Positions 34,185 to 42,945 of a DNA stretch of 64,000 nt are shown here, one piece after another. How positions within the stretch are numbered: position 1 is the stretch's first letter; every line of letters starts with the position of its first letter. The notes under the pieces are model-generated. The model ran no database searches, was not told where the DNA came from, and saw only the letters and a list, made by a program, of their open reading frames with translations. Source of the stretch: Pseudomonas zanjanensis (GTDB taxonomy: Bacteria > Pseudomonadota > Gammaproteobacteria > Pseudomonadales > Pseudomonadaceae); contig NZ_JABWRB020000002.1 of NCBI RefSeq assembly GCF_014268745.2, forward strand, positions 434,001-498,000, read 5' to 3'. Both the position numbers and the translations under genes were made by a program.

Positions 34185-34814
34185 ATGCGCGAAACCCCTG
34201 TAGTCATCGATGGCCCCGTGGGCCAACTGGAAGCCTTGTACCTGGACAACGAGGCCCCCCGTGGCCTGGCGCTGATCTGCCACCCGAACCCGGTGCAGGG
34301 CGGGACCATGCTCAACAAAGTGGTCTCGACCCTGCAACGCACCGCCCGGGACGCCGGGCTGGTTACGTTGCGTTTCAATTATCGTGGCGTGGGCGCCAGT
34401 GCCGGCACTCATGACATGGGCACTGGTGAAGTGGACGACGCCCAGGCGGTCGCCCAATGGCTGCGGGAAAAATACCCGCAATTGCCCCTGACCCTGTTCG
34501 GCTTTTCCTTCGGCGGATTCGTCGCCGCCAGCCTGGGCGGGCGCCTGGAAGCCCAGGGACAACCGGTCAAGCACTTGTTCATGGTGGCCCCGGCGGTGAT
34601 GCGCCTGGATGAGCAGTCGCCCTTGCCGACCGGTGGCGAATTGACCGTGATCCAGCCGGAAACCGACGAAGTGGTCAATCCGCAGCTGGTCTACGCATGG
34701 TCCGACACGCTCCAACGTCCCCATGAGCTGCTGAAAGTGGCAGAATGCGGACACTTTTTTCATGGCAAGCTGACTGATCTCAAGGATCTGATCCTGCCGC
34801 GCCTCTCGAATTGA
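34185..34814 (+). CDS. Alpha/beta hydrolase of unknown substrate
   Basis: A 209-residue small alpha/beta hydrolase. The nucleophile elbow is GFSFGG (about 105-110) and the catalytic His is in CGHFFHGKL near the C-terminus; the acid is probably an Asp/Glu in QPETDEVVNP. The N-terminal part LICHPNPVQGGTMLNKVVST is typical of this family of dienelactone-hydrolase-like proteins. ATG at 34185 is used; a TTG at 34179 has a better-placed GGAG (9 nt) and would add two residues. trpS follows after 24 nt, so the two may be co-transcribed. Substrate unknown. Confidence 0.82.
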   Translation: MRETPVVIDGPVGQLEALYLDNEAPRGLALICHPNPVQGGTMLNKVVSTLQRTARDAGLVTLRFNYRGVGASAGTHDMGTGEVDDAQAVAQWLREKYPQLPLTLFGFSFGGFVAASLGGRLEAQGQPVKHLFMVAPAVMRLDEQSPLPTGGELTVIQPETDEVVNPQLVYAWSDTLQRPHELLKVAECGHFFHGKLTDLKDLILPRLSN

Positions 34815-34838
34815 CAGCAGTCTGACAAGCGATAACCC

Positions 34839-36194
34839 ATGACGACGCGTACCCGTATCCTGACCGGCATCACCACCACCGGCACCCCACACCTGGGCAA
34901 CTATGCCGGCGCCATCCGTCCGGCGATCCTCGCCAGCCGCGACAGCAACGCCGATTCGTTCTACTTCCTGGCCGACTACCACGCCCTGATCAAGTGCGAT
35001 GACCCGCTGCGTATCCAGCGTTCGCGCCTGGAAATCGCCGCTACCTGGCTGGCCGGCGGCCTGGACGTGGACCGCGTGACGTTCTATCGCCAGTCCGACA
35101 TTCCCGAGATCCCGGAGCTGACCTGGCTGCTGACCTGCGTCGCCGCCAAGGGCCTGCTCAACCGCGCCCACGCCTACAAGGCCTCGGTGGACAAGAACGT
35201 CGAGGCCGGCGAAGACCCGGACGCCGGCGTCACCATGGGCCTCTACAGCTACCCGATCCTCATGGCCGCCGACATCCTGATGTTCAACGCCCACAAGGTG
35301 CCGGTCGGTCGCGACCAGATCCAGCACGTGGAGATGGCCCGGGACATCGGCCAGCGCTTCAATCATCTGTTCGGCCAAGGCAAGGAGTTCTTCACCATGC
35401 CCGAGGCGCTGATTGAAGAAAGCGTCGCCACATTGCCGGGCCTCGATGGCCGCAAGATGTCCAAGAGCTACGACAACACCATTCCGTTGTTCAGCAGCGC
35501 CAAGGACATGAAGGACGCGATCTCGCGAATCGTCACCGACTCCCGTGCCCCGGGCGAAGCCAAGGACCCGGACAATTCGCACCTGTTCACCCTGTTCCAG
35601 GCTTTCGCCACTGCCGAGCAGTCCGCCGAGTTCCGCAGCGAACTGTTGCAGGGCCTGGGTTGGGGCGAAGCGAAGAACCGCCTGTTCCAGTTGCTCGACA
35701 GCGAGCTGGGTGAGGCCCGCGAGCGTTATCACCAGTTCATCGAACGTCCATCGGACCTTGAAGACATCCTGCAACTGGGCGCGAGCAAGGCCCGGGCCGT
35801 GGCAACGCCGTTCCTCAATGAACTGCGCGAGGCCGTTGGCTTGCGGTCCTTCGTCAGCCAGGTCCAGGTGGCCACCCAGACCAAAAAGAAAGCGGCCAAG
35901 GCGGCACGTTTCGTCAGCTTCCGCGAGGAGGACGGCAGTTTCCGTTTTCGCCTGCTTTCCGCCGAGGGTGAGCAACTGTTGCTCTCGAACAATTTTGCCG
36001 ACGGCAAGACCGCAGGGCAGGTGACCAAGCAATTGCAGGCCGGCCAACCCCTGGACGTACGCAGCGACGAGCTGAGTTTCAGCGTCTGGCTCGAAGGCGA
36101 ATGCGTGGCGAATAGCCCAGCGTTCACCGACAGTGCCGCCCGGGACGCGGCCATTGATGCCTTGCGCATTGCCCTGACGCCTGCCCAGGACTGA
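34839..36194 (+). CDS. trpS: Tryptophanyl-tRNA synthetase
   Basis: A 451-residue class I aminoacyl-tRNA synthetase that charges tRNA-Trp with tryptophan in the cytoplasm. The HIGH-type motif is TPHLGNY at 16-22 and the KMSKS loop is at 206-210. It is over 100 residues longer than the E. coli enzyme (334 aa) because of a C-terminal extension (about 340-451), the longer form seen in Pseudomonas. It lies just downstream of the hydrolase gene; zapE follows about 100 nt later. Confidence 0.96.
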   Translation: MTTRTRILTGITTTGTPHLGNYAGAIRPAILASRDSNADSFYFLADYHALIKCDDPLRIQRSRLEIAATWLAGGLDVDRVTFYRQSDIPEIPELTWLLTCVAAKGLLNRAHAYKASVDKNVEAGEDPDAGVTMGLYSYPILMAADILMFNAHKVPVGRDQIQHVEMARDIGQRFNHLFGQGKEFFTMPEALIEESVATLPGLDGRKMSKSYDNTIPLFSSAKDMKDAISRIVTDSRAPGEAKDPDNSHLFTLFQAFATAEQSAEFRSELLQGLGWGEAKNRLFQLLDSELGEARERYHQFIERPSDLEDILQLGASKARAVATPFLNELREAVGLRSFVSQVQVATQTKKKAAKAARFVSFREEDGSFRFRLLSAEGEQLLLSNNFADGKTAGQVTKQLQAGQPLDVRSDELSFSVWLEGECVANSPAFTDSAARDAAIDALRIALTPAQD

Positions 36195-36295
36195 TCCGGC
36201 ACGTCACCCGACCATCGGCCCGAATAAGGGCCGATTGCCATTCTTCTGGGCCATCGCTACAGTGACGGCCCGTTTTTGTTGCCTTGCTAACGAAT

Positions 36296-37390
36296 ATGAC
36301 GCCCCTAGAACGATATCAAGCTGATCTGAAACGCCCGGAGTTCTTCCACGACGCAGCCCAGGAAACGGCGGTGCGGCATTTGCAGCGCCTGTACGACGAC
36401 CTGGTCGCGGCCTCGAACAACAAGCCGGGCCTGTTGGGCAAACTGTTCGGCAAAAAAGACCAGGCCCCCGTCAAGGGCCTGTACTTCTGGGGCGGCGTTG
36501 GCCGTGGCAAGACCTACCTGGTGGATACCTTCTTCGAAGCGCTGCCGTTCAAGGAAAAGACACGCACGCACTTCCACCGCTTCATGAAGCGCGTGCACGA
36601 GGAAATGAAGACCCTGGGTGGCGAAAAGAACCCGCTGACCATCATCGCCAAGCGTTTTTCCGACGAGACCCGGGTGATCTGCTTCGATGAGTTCTTCGTT
36701 TCCGACATCACCGACGCGATGATCCTCGGCACCTTGATGGAAGAGCTGTTCAAGAACGGCGTGACCCTGGTCGCCACCTCGAACATCGTGCCGGACGGCC
36801 TGTACAAGGACGGTCTGCAACGAGCGCGTTTCCTGCCGGCCATCGCGCTGATCAAGGAACACACCGAAATCGTCAACGTCGACAGCGGCGTCGACTACCG
36901 CCTGCGCCACCTCGAACAAGCGGAGCTGTTCCACTTCCCGTTGGATGCGGCCGCCGAAGAAAGCCTGCGCAAGAGCTTCCGCGCCCTGACACCGGAATGC
37001 ACCCAAGCGGTCGAAAACGACGAGCTGATCATCGAAAATCGCAAGATCCGCGCCATTCGCACCTGCGACGACGTCGCCTGGTTCGACTTCCGCGAACTGT
37101 GCGACGGCCCGCGTAGCCAGAACGATTACATCGAACTGGGCAAGATCTTTCACGCCGTGTTGCTCAGCGGCGTCGAGCAGATGAGCGTCACCACCGACGA
37201 CATCGCCCGTCGCTTCATCAACATGGTCGACGAGTTCTACGACCGTAACGTGAAGCTGATCATTTCGGCTGAAGTCGAACTCAAGGACCTCTACACCGGC
37301 GGTCGCCTGACCTTCGAATTCCAGCGGACCCTGAGTCGCTTGCTGGAGATGCAGTCCCACGAATTCCTGGCGCGGGCGCATAAGCCTTAA
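36296..37390 (+). CDS. zapE: Cell division protein ZapE (AFG1-like ATPase)
   Basis: A 364-residue AFG1/ZapE-family ATPase. Walker A is GGVGRGKT at 66-73 and Walker B is VICFDE ending at D131-E132; later SNIVPDGLYKDGLQRARFLP is family-typical. In E. coli ZapE associates with the constricting Z ring; the yeast relative acts in mitochondrial protein quality control. ATG at 36296 is preferred over TTG at 36284. A strong terminator follows 14 nt after the stop codon, so the gene ends its transcript. Confidence 0.93.
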   Translation: MTPLERYQADLKRPEFFHDAAQETAVRHLQRLYDDLVAASNNKPGLLGKLFGKKDQAPVKGLYFWGGVGRGKTYLVDTFFEALPFKEKTRTHFHRFMKRVHEEMKTLGGEKNPLTIIAKRFSDETRVICFDEFFVSDITDAMILGTLMEELFKNGVTLVATSNIVPDGLYKDGLQRARFLPAIALIKEHTEIVNVDSGVDYRLRHLEQAELFHFPLDAAAEESLRKSFRALTPECTQAVENDELIIENRKIRAIRTCDDVAWFDFRELCDGPRSQNDYIELGKIFHAVLLSGVEQMSVTTDDIARRFINMVDEFYDRNVKLIISAEVELKDLYTGGRLTFEFQRTLSRLLEMQSHEFLARAHKP

Positions 37391-37403
37391 GGCATCGGAA
37401 AAC

Positions 37404-37433
37404 AAAAAAGGCCTGCGATTGCAGGCCTTTTTT
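37404..37433. terminator. Rho-independent terminator after zapE
   Basis: AAAAAAGGCCTGC and GCAGGCCTTTTTT form a perfect stem with a 4-nt loop and a T run. The A run on the left lets it act on the minus strand too. Confidence 0.9.
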
Positions 37434-37468
37434 GTACGCGTGAGTTGAGCAGTTCACTGCATAACCCT

Positions 37469-37558
37469 GTGGGAGCGGGCTTGCTCGCGAAGGGGGCGGC
37501 ATGTTCAGCATAGATGCAAGCTGACCCGCCGCTTTCGCGAGCAAGCCCGCTCCCACAC
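37469..37558. repeat. REP inverted pair between zapE and the GlxA-type regulator
   Basis: Arms tgtgggagcgggcttgctcg and cgagcaagcccgctcccaca, separated by about 30 nt, lie between two convergent genes. Confidence 0.87.
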
Positions 37559-37579
37559 TGGATCGTATTCAGTTTCGGT

Positions 37580-38575
37580 TCACGCCGCCTGCTGAAACTG
37601 CTGCCGATACTGGTTCGGCGACAGGTCGGTGTGTTGCCGGAACAGTCGTGCGAAAAAGCTCGCGTCGTCGTAGCCGACTTCGTAGCTGATGGTCTTGATG
37701 CTCTTGCGGCTGCCGGAGAGCAGGCCCTTGGCGGTTTCGATCCGCAGCCGTTGCAGGTAATGCAGCGGTTTGTCGCCCGTGGCGGTCTGGAAGCGGCGCA
37801 TGAAATTGCGGATGCTCATGCCATGCTCCCGGGCAACGTCCTCGAAGCGGAATTTATCGGCGAAGTGCTCTTCAAGCCATTGCTGGATCTGCAGGATGAT
37901 CACGTCCTGGTGCAGTTTCTGCCCGCCGAAGCCGATCCGTCCTGGCGAATAGCTGCGTTGCACTTCATACAGGATGTCCCGCGCCACGGCCTGGGCCACG
38001 TTGGCGCCGCAGAAGCGTTCGATCAGGTAGATGTAAAGGTCGCAGGCTGAGGTCGTGCCGCCAGCGCAGAACAGGTTGTCGGCGTCGGTCAGGTGCTTGT
38101 CCTGGTTCAGGTGCACCTGGGGGAAGCGCTCCTTGAAGGCATTAAAGAAGCGCCAGTAAGTGGTGGCTTCCTTGCCGTCGAGCAGCCCGGCCTCGGCCAG
38201 CCAGAACACTCCGGTGGCTTCGCCGCAGAGTACTGCGCCGCGAGCGTGTTGTTCGCGCAGCCAAGGCAAGACCTGGGGATAACGTTGGCAGAGGCCGGCG
38301 AAATCATCCCAGAAGGCCGGCAGGATGATGACGTCAGTATTTTCCAGGCCACCGTCCACCGGCATGATCACATCGCTGAAACTGTTCACCGGTTTGCCAT
38401 CGGGGCTGACCAGCCGGGTTTCAAACGCCGGCGTCAGGCCGTGGCCCAGTTGTTTGCCATAGCGCAGGCTGGCCAGGTGGAAAAAATCCTTGGCTTGCAT
38501 GAGGGTAGAGGCGAAGACCCGGTCGACTGCCAGGATGCTGACGCGCCGCAAGGGCGTGGAGGCGTGCATAGACAT
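37580..38575 (-). CDS. GlxA-family AraC-type transcriptional regulator
   Basis: A 331-residue regulator with a DJ-1/PfpI-like N-terminal domain (about 10-190, including LCGEATGVFWLAEAGLLDG around the elbow Cys) and a C-terminal AraC/XylS DNA-binding domain (about 230-330, with GMSIRNFMRRFQTATGDKPL and ISYEVGYDDASFFARLFRQH). Relatives control catabolic genes, for example for arginine or quaternary amines. It is divergent from the acyl-CoA dehydrogenase gene with about 145 nt between them, so that gene is a plausible target. The effector is unknown. Confidence 0.88.
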   Translation of the reverse strand: MSMHASTPLRRVSILAVDRVFASTLMQAKDFFHLASLRYGKQLGHGLTPAFETRLVSPDGKPVNSFSDVIMPVDGGLENTDVIILPAFWDDFAGLCQRYPQVLPWLREQHARGAVLCGEATGVFWLAEAGLLDGKEATTYWRFFNAFKERFPQVHLNQDKHLTDADNLFCAGGTTSACDLYIYLIERFCGANVAQAVARDILYEVQRSYSPGRIGFGGQKLHQDVIILQIQQWLEEHFADKFRFEDVAREHGMSIRNFMRRFQTATGDKPLHYLQRLRIETAKGLLSGSRKSIKTISYEVGYDDASFFARLFRQHTDLSPNQYRQQFQQAA

Positions 38576-38720
38576 AATTCATCTTTATTTTTATAGGGGA
38601 AAGTGGTCAACAGACGGCTGGATCGTCTTATTTTTTGTCGGATGTGTCCAGTGTCCTGTCGTACATCGCAGGCTTAGGCTTTGTCGGATAACCACGCCCA
38701 ACAATAACCAAAGGTGCGCC

Positions 38721-39857
38721 ATGATCCCAAGAACCCTGTTCAGTCCCGAGCACGAATTGTTTCGCGACAGCGTACGAACCTTCCTCGAAAAAGAAGCCGT
38801 GCCGTACCACAGTCAGTGGGAAAAACAGGGGCATGTCGACCGTCAAATCTGGAACAAGGCGGGGGAGGCGGGCATGTTGTGCTCGCACCTGCCAGAGGCC
38901 TATGGCGGCCTCGACGCGGATTTCCTCTACAGCACCGTGGTGATCGAGGAGATCGGTCGCCTGGGGCTGACGGGGATCGGCTTCTCGCTGCATTCCGACA
39001 TCGTCGCGCCGTACATCCTGCACTACGGCAGCGAAGCGTTGAAACACAAGTACCTGCCGAAACTGGTGTCTGGCGAAATGGTCACGGCCATCGCCATGAC
39101 CGAGCCGGGCGCCGGTTCCGACCTGCAAGGGGTGAAGACCACGGCGGTGCTCGACGGGGATGAATACGTCATCAACGGCTCGAAGACCTTCATCACCAAT
39201 GGTTTCCTGGCGGACCTGGTGATTGTGGTCGCCAAGACCGACCCCAAGGCCGGCGCCAAGGGCACCAGCCTGTTCCTGGTGGAGGCGGGCACCCCGGGCT
39301 TTGAAAAAGGCAAGCGCCTGGAGAAAGTCGGCATGAAGGCCCAGGACACGTCGGAATTGTTCTTCCAGGATGTCCGCGTGCCGAAGGAAAACCTGCTGGG
39401 GCAGGCCGGAATGGGCTTTGCCTACCTGATGCAAGAGCTGCCCCAGGAACGCCTGACCGTCGCCATCGGTGGCCTGGCTTCGGCCGAAGCGGCGTTGCAA
39501 TGGACCTTGGACTACACCCGGGATCGCAAGGCGTTCGGCAAATCCATCGCCGACTTCCAGAACACCCGTTTCAAGCTCGCGGAAATGGCCACCGAAATCC
39601 AGATCGGCCGGGTCTTCGTCGACCGCTGCCTGGAGTTGCACCTGCAAGGCAAGCTGGACGTGCCGACGGCGGCGATGGCCAAGTACTGGGGCACCGACCT
39701 GCAATGCAAGGTGCTCGACGAGTGCGTGCAGTTGCATGGTGGCTACGGCTTCATGTGGGAGTACCCGATTGCCCGGGCGTGGGCGGATGCGCGGGTGCAG
39801 CGGATCTATGCCGGGACCAATGAAATCATGAAGGAGATCATTGCGCGGTCGCTTTGA
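38721..39857 (+). CDS. Acyl-CoA dehydrogenase, long-chain/isovaleryl type active site
   Basis: A 378-residue FAD enzyme that oxidises an acyl-CoA to the 2-enoyl-CoA. The family signature is MTEPGAGSDLQGVKTTA (126-142) and the C-terminal arm has QLHGGYGFMWEYPIARAW. The usual medium-chain catalytic Glu position reads IYAGTNEI, with Ala in place of Glu, while QELPQERL (238-245) supplies a Glu (probably E243) as in long-chain and isovaleryl-CoA dehydrogenases. ATG at 38721 has GGTG upstream; longer frames into the regulator promoter are rejected. Divergent from the GlxA-type regulator. Chain-length preference is inference. Confidence 0.9.
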   Translation: MIPRTLFSPEHELFRDSVRTFLEKEAVPYHSQWEKQGHVDRQIWNKAGEAGMLCSHLPEAYGGLDADFLYSTVVIEEIGRLGLTGIGFSLHSDIVAPYILHYGSEALKHKYLPKLVSGEMVTAIAMTEPGAGSDLQGVKTTAVLDGDEYVINGSKTFITNGFLADLVIVVAKTDPKAGAKGTSLFLVEAGTPGFEKGKRLEKVGMKAQDTSELFFQDVRVPKENLLGQAGMGFAYLMQELPQERLTVAIGGLASAEAALQWTLDYTRDRKAFGKSIADFQNTRFKLAEMATEIQIGRVFVDRCLELHLQGKLDVPTAAMAKYWGTDLQCKVLDECVQLHGGYGFMWEYPIARAWADARVQRIYAGTNEIMKEIIARSL

Positions 39858-39878
39858 TCATGGGGTGAATTCAAGATT

Positions 39879-39958
39879 GCTTTCGCGAGCAAGCCCGCTC
39901 CCACATAGAATTTGTGTCGATCACAAATCCTATGTGGGAGCGGGCTTGCTCGCGAAGG
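39879..39958. repeat. REP inverted pair between convergent acyl-CoA dehydrogenase and aldo-keto reductase genes
   Basis: Arms of about 29 nt (gctttcgcgagcaagcccgc continuing tcccacata, and the complement) are almost perfectly paired around a 23-nt spacer. Its position between two convergent genes with no other terminator suggests it also ends both transcripts. Confidence 0.87.
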
Positions 39959-39973
39959 CTTTTTACTTGGCGA

Positions 39974-41014
39974 TCAGGGCGCCGGGTTCGGCTGATCCTT
40001 GTGAATCGCCTCGATCCCCGCCAGCACTTCATCCGACAGCTTCAGATCGAAGCTGGCGATGTTGCTGTCCAGCTGCTCCAGCGTGGTGGCGCCAATGATG
40101 TTGCTGGTCACGAACGGCTGCTGGGTGACGAACGCCAGGGCCATCTGCGCCGGGTCCAGGCCATGTTCACGGGCCAGGGCGACATAACGGCTGCAGGCGG
40201 CCTCCGATTGCGGGTTGAAGTAACGCATGAAGCGGCTGTAAAGGGTCAGGCGGCCCTTGGCGGGCCGTGCGCCGTTTTCGTATTTGCCCGACAGGAAGCC
40301 GAACGCCAGTGGCGAATAAGCCAGCAGGCCGCATTGTTCGCGAATGGCAATTTCCGACAGGCCGATCTCGAAGCTGCGGTTGAGCAGGTTGTACGGGTTC
40401 TGGATCGACACCGCCCGCGGCCAGCCACGGGCCTCGGCCAGGGCGAGGAATTTCATGGTGCCCCAAGGCGTTTCGTTGGACAGGCCGATGTGGCGGATCT
40501 TGCCGGCGCGGACCTGCTCGTCCAGGGCTTCGAGGGTTTCCTCCAGCGGGGTGAACGTTTCGTCGGCCTTGTGCTGGTAGCCCAGTTGACCAAAGAAGTT
40601 GGTGCTGCGCTCGGGCCAATGCAGCTGGTAGAGATCGATCCAGTCGGTCTGCAGGCGCTTGAGGCTGGCGTCCACCGCTTCGACGATGTGGCGGCGGTTG
40701 TGCTTGAGGTTCTTGTCGCGGATGTAGTCGATGGTGTTGCCGGGGCCGGCGATCTTGCTCGCCAGGATCCAGTCGGCACGGTCGCCACGGCTCTTGAAGT
40801 AATTGCCGATGTAGCGCTCGGTGGTGGCGTAGGTCTCGGCCTTGGGGGGTACCGGGTACATCTCGGCGGTGTCGATGAAATTGATGCCGGCACCCTTGGC
40901 GCGTTCGATCTGGGCGAAGGCCTCTGCCTCGCTGTTCTGCTCACCCCAGGTCATGGTGCCGAGGCACAGGGCGCTGACATTCAGATCGGTACGGCCTAGC
41001 TGGCGATAGTCCAT
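39974..41014 (-). CDS. tas: Tas-like NADP(H)-dependent aldo-keto reductase
   Basis: A 346-residue aldo-keto reductase with the same length and pattern as E. coli Tas. Tetrad residues are visible as Asp and Tyr in NFIDTAEMYPVPP, Lys in WILASKIAGP, and His in DLYQLHWPER. The N-terminus LCLGTMTWGEQNSEAEAFAQ is near-identical in pattern to Tas. ATG at 41014 has a perfect AGGAG 7 nt upstream; the longer frame to 41068 lacks one. The physiological substrate is not known. It lies upstream of and divergent from rplM. Confidence 0.9.
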   Translation of the reverse strand: MDYRQLGRTDLNVSALCLGTMTWGEQNSEAEAFAQIERAKGAGINFIDTAEMYPVPPKAETYATTERYIGNYFKSRGDRADWILASKIAGPGNTIDYIRDKNLKHNRRHIVEAVDASLKRLQTDWIDLYQLHWPERSTNFFGQLGYQHKADETFTPLEETLEALDEQVRAGKIRHIGLSNETPWGTMKFLALAEARGWPRAVSIQNPYNLLNRSFEIGLSEIAIREQCGLLAYSPLAFGFLSGKYENGARPAKGRLTLYSRFMRYFNPQSEAACSRYVALAREHGLDPAQMALAFVTQQPFVTSNIIGATTLEQLDSNIASFDLKLSDEVLAGIEAIHKDQPNPAP

Positions 41015-41189
41015 CGGGAACTCCTTGGGCAAAACAATCATAAAAGCAGGTTGAAATATTTTTCGCAATCTGCATAATTGCGCACCTCTTTCTGCAGTGG
41101 AAGTGATGCGCCGCCGCCGAAGAATCTTGCCGTTGAACGGACGCGCCGACCCGAGCCCCCGAAAGCGTCTGTATCCGGCTGCCTTTGAC

Positions 41190-41218
41190 TTGTCAAAGTA
41201 CGCACTATTCAGTAAGAT
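41190..41218 (+). promoter_or_regulatory. Probable sigma-70 promoter of rplM-rpsI
   Basis: TTGTCA (41190-41195), a 17-bp spacer, and TAAGAT (41213-41218). The inferred start leaves about a 35-nt leader before the rplM ATG at 41260. An overlapping TTGACT at 41186 is an alternative -35. Confidence 0.6.
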
Positions 41219-41259
41219 CCGCCGTCTAATTTACAGGGCGGCCCCTGAGGCTATAAAGA

Positions 41260-41688
41260 ATGAAAACTTTTACTGCTAAACCGGAAACAGTAAAGCGCGA
41301 CTGGTTTGTCGTCGACGCTGCTGGTCAGACCCTGGGTCGTCTGGCCACCGAAATCGCGAGCCGTCTGCGTGGCAAGCACAAGCCTGAGTACACCCCTCAC
41401 GTTGACACCGGTGACTACATCGTCGTGATCAACGCTGAGCAAGTACGTGTTACTGGCGCTAAAACCACTGACAAAATGTACTACTCCCACTCCGGTTTTC
41501 CTGGCGGCATCAAGTCGATCAACTTCGAAAAGCTGATCGCCAAAGCCCCTGAGCGCGTGATCGAGACCGCGGTTAAAGGCATGCTGCCTAAGAACCCACT
41601 GGGTCGCGACATGTATCGTAAGCTGAAGGTTTATGCGGGCGCTGCTCACCCTCATACTGCTCAGCAGCCCCAAGAACTGAAGTTTTAA
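41260..41688 (+). CDS. rplM: 50S ribosomal protein L13
   Basis: A 142-residue ribosomal protein with the usual length and start MKTFTAKPETVKRDWFVVDA. Characteristic blocks are GRLATEIASRLRGKHKPEYT and the C-terminal MLPKNPLGRDMYRKLKVYAG. L13 is an early 23S rRNA-binding protein of the large subunit. GAGG stands before the ATG. rpsI follows 14 nt after the stop codon, forming the classic rplM-rpsI operon with a shared terminator. Confidence 0.98.
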   Translation: MKTFTAKPETVKRDWFVVDAAGQTLGRLATEIASRLRGKHKPEYTPHVDTGDYIVVINAEQVRVTGAKTTDKMYYSHSGFPGGIKSINFEKLIAKAPERVIETAVKGMLPKNPLGRDMYRKLKVYAGAAHPHTAQQPQELKF

Positions 41689-41702
41689 CGGAATAGTTCA
41701 TT

Positions 41703-42095
41703 ATGTCGGCGACTCAAAATTACGGCACTGGCCGTCGCAAGACTGCAACCGCACGCGTTTTCCTGCGTCCGGGCACTGGTAACATCTCCATCAACAACCG
41801 CTCCCTGGATAACTTCTTCGGCCGCGAAACTGCCCGCATGGTAGTTCGTCAGCCGCTGGAACTGACCGAGACCGTCGAAAAATTCGACATCTACGTCACT
41901 GTTATCGGTGGTGGTGTAAGTGGTCAAGCTGGCGCAATCCGCCACGGCATCACTCGCGCCCTGATGGATTACGACGAGACTCTGCGTGGTGCTCTGCGCA
42001 AAGCCGGCTTCGTAACTCGCGATGCTCGCGAAGTTGAACGTAAGAAAGTCGGTCTGCGTAAAGCGCGTAAGCGTCCGCAGTACTCGAAGCGTTAA
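41703..42095 (+). CDS. rpsI: 30S ribosomal protein S9
   Basis: A 130-residue ribosomal protein beginning MSATQNYGTGRRKTATARVF and ending in the conserved basic tail RKARKRPQYSKR, whose last residues contact tRNA in the P site. Length and motifs are those of bacterial S9. It is the second gene of the rplM-rpsI operon and is followed by a strong terminator. Confidence 0.98.
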   Translation: MSATQNYGTGRRKTATARVFLRPGTGNISINNRSLDNFFGRETARMVVRQPLELTETVEKFDIYVTVIGGGVSGQAGAIRHGITRALMDYDETLRGALRKAGFVTRDAREVERKKVGLRKARKRPQYSKR

Positions 42096-42117
42096 TTTCG
42101 CTTCCGCTTTCAAAAGG

Positions 42118-42150
42118 CGCCCAGTTCCTCACGGAGCTGGGCGTTTTTTT
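42118..42150 (+). terminator. Rho-independent terminator of rplM-rpsI
   Basis: CGCCCAGTTCC and GGAGCTGGGCG pair around a 4-nt loop (one G-T wobble) and are followed by seven T residues. Confidence 0.92.
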
Positions 42151-42178
42151 ATGGGCAAAAGAATTGCTCTGTGACAAC

Positions 42179-42205
42179 TTGCCACATTCGTAGAGCCCCT
42201 ATACT
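42179..42205 (+). promoter_or_regulatory. Possible promoter of petABC
   Basis: TTGCCA (42179-42184) and TATACT (42200-42205) lie about 150 nt before petA. The 15-bp spacer is short, so the -35 assignment is weak; the TATACT box is the stronger part. Confidence 0.35.
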
Positions 42206-42351
42206 ACAAGGCTTGGCGGTTTGGCCGCTTGGTAATTACCTTGTCAGAATTGGGGCTTTTCATTACCATTCGGCAAAATTTTTATAAGTTCAGATTTTTA
42301 CTTAGTAGACGCCTGATCTAACAGGCCACAAAGCTGATGGGAGAGGACTGA

Positions 42352-42945
42352 ATGAGCAATGACGGCGTGAATGCAGGCCGGCGTCGCTTCCTGGTAGCAG
42401 CCACATCCGTGGTGGGTGCTGCAGGAGCGGTGGGGGCTGCGGTCCCGTTCGTGGGGTCATGGTTTCCCAGCGCCAAGGCGAAAGCCGCAGGTGCACCGGT
42501 GAAAGTGAATGTCAGCAAGATCGAGCCAGGCCAGCAGATGATTGCTGAGTGGCGCGGCCAGCCGGTGTTCATCGTCCGCCGTACAGAGGAAATCCTGGGG
42601 AATCTGAAAAAGATCGAGGGTCAGTTGTCCGACCCGTCCTCCAAGAACTCGGTCCAACCGGAATACGTCAACCCTGAAACGCGTTCGATCAAGCCAGAGG
42701 TTCTGCTGCTGATCGGTATCTGCACGCACCTGGGTTGCTCGCCAACGTTCCGTCCTGAAGTGGCCCCTGCCGATCTCGGCAAGGACTGGGTCGGTGGCTA
42801 TTTCTGCCCTTGCCACGGCTCCCACTACGACCTGGCCGGTCGCGTCTACAAATCGCAGCCTGCACCTCTGAACCTGCCAGTTCCCCCGCATTCCTATGAA
42901 ACCGATGACATCATTGTCGTTGGCGTCGATACGGAGAAAGCGTGA
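42352..42945 (+). CDS. petA: Ubiquinol-cytochrome c reductase iron-sulfur (Rieske) subunit
   Basis: A 197-residue Rieske protein of the cytochrome bc1 complex. The N-terminus has a twin-arginine motif (GRRRFLVAATS) and one membrane helix that anchors it in the inner membrane. The 2Fe-2S ligands are in CTHLGC (124-129) and CPCHGSHYD (152-160). It passes electrons from ubiquinol to cytochrome c1. The stop overlaps the petB ATG (TGATG), so the genes are coupled. Confidence 0.97.
   Translation: MSNDGVNAGRRRFLVAATSVVGAAGAVGAAVPFVGSWFPSAKAKAAGAPVKVNVSKIEPGQQMIAEWRGQPVFIVRRTEEILGNLKKIEGQLSDPSSKNSVQPEYVNPETRSIKPEVLLLIGICTHLGCSPTFRPEVAPADLGKDWVGGYFCPCHGSHYDLAGRVYKSQPAPLNLPVPPHSYETDDIIVVGVDTEKA

Noticed and set aside
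34137..36047. 636-codon open frame on the minus strand opposite the hydrolase and trpS genes
   Set aside because: It spans two genes of known families on the other strand and shows no recognisable domain.
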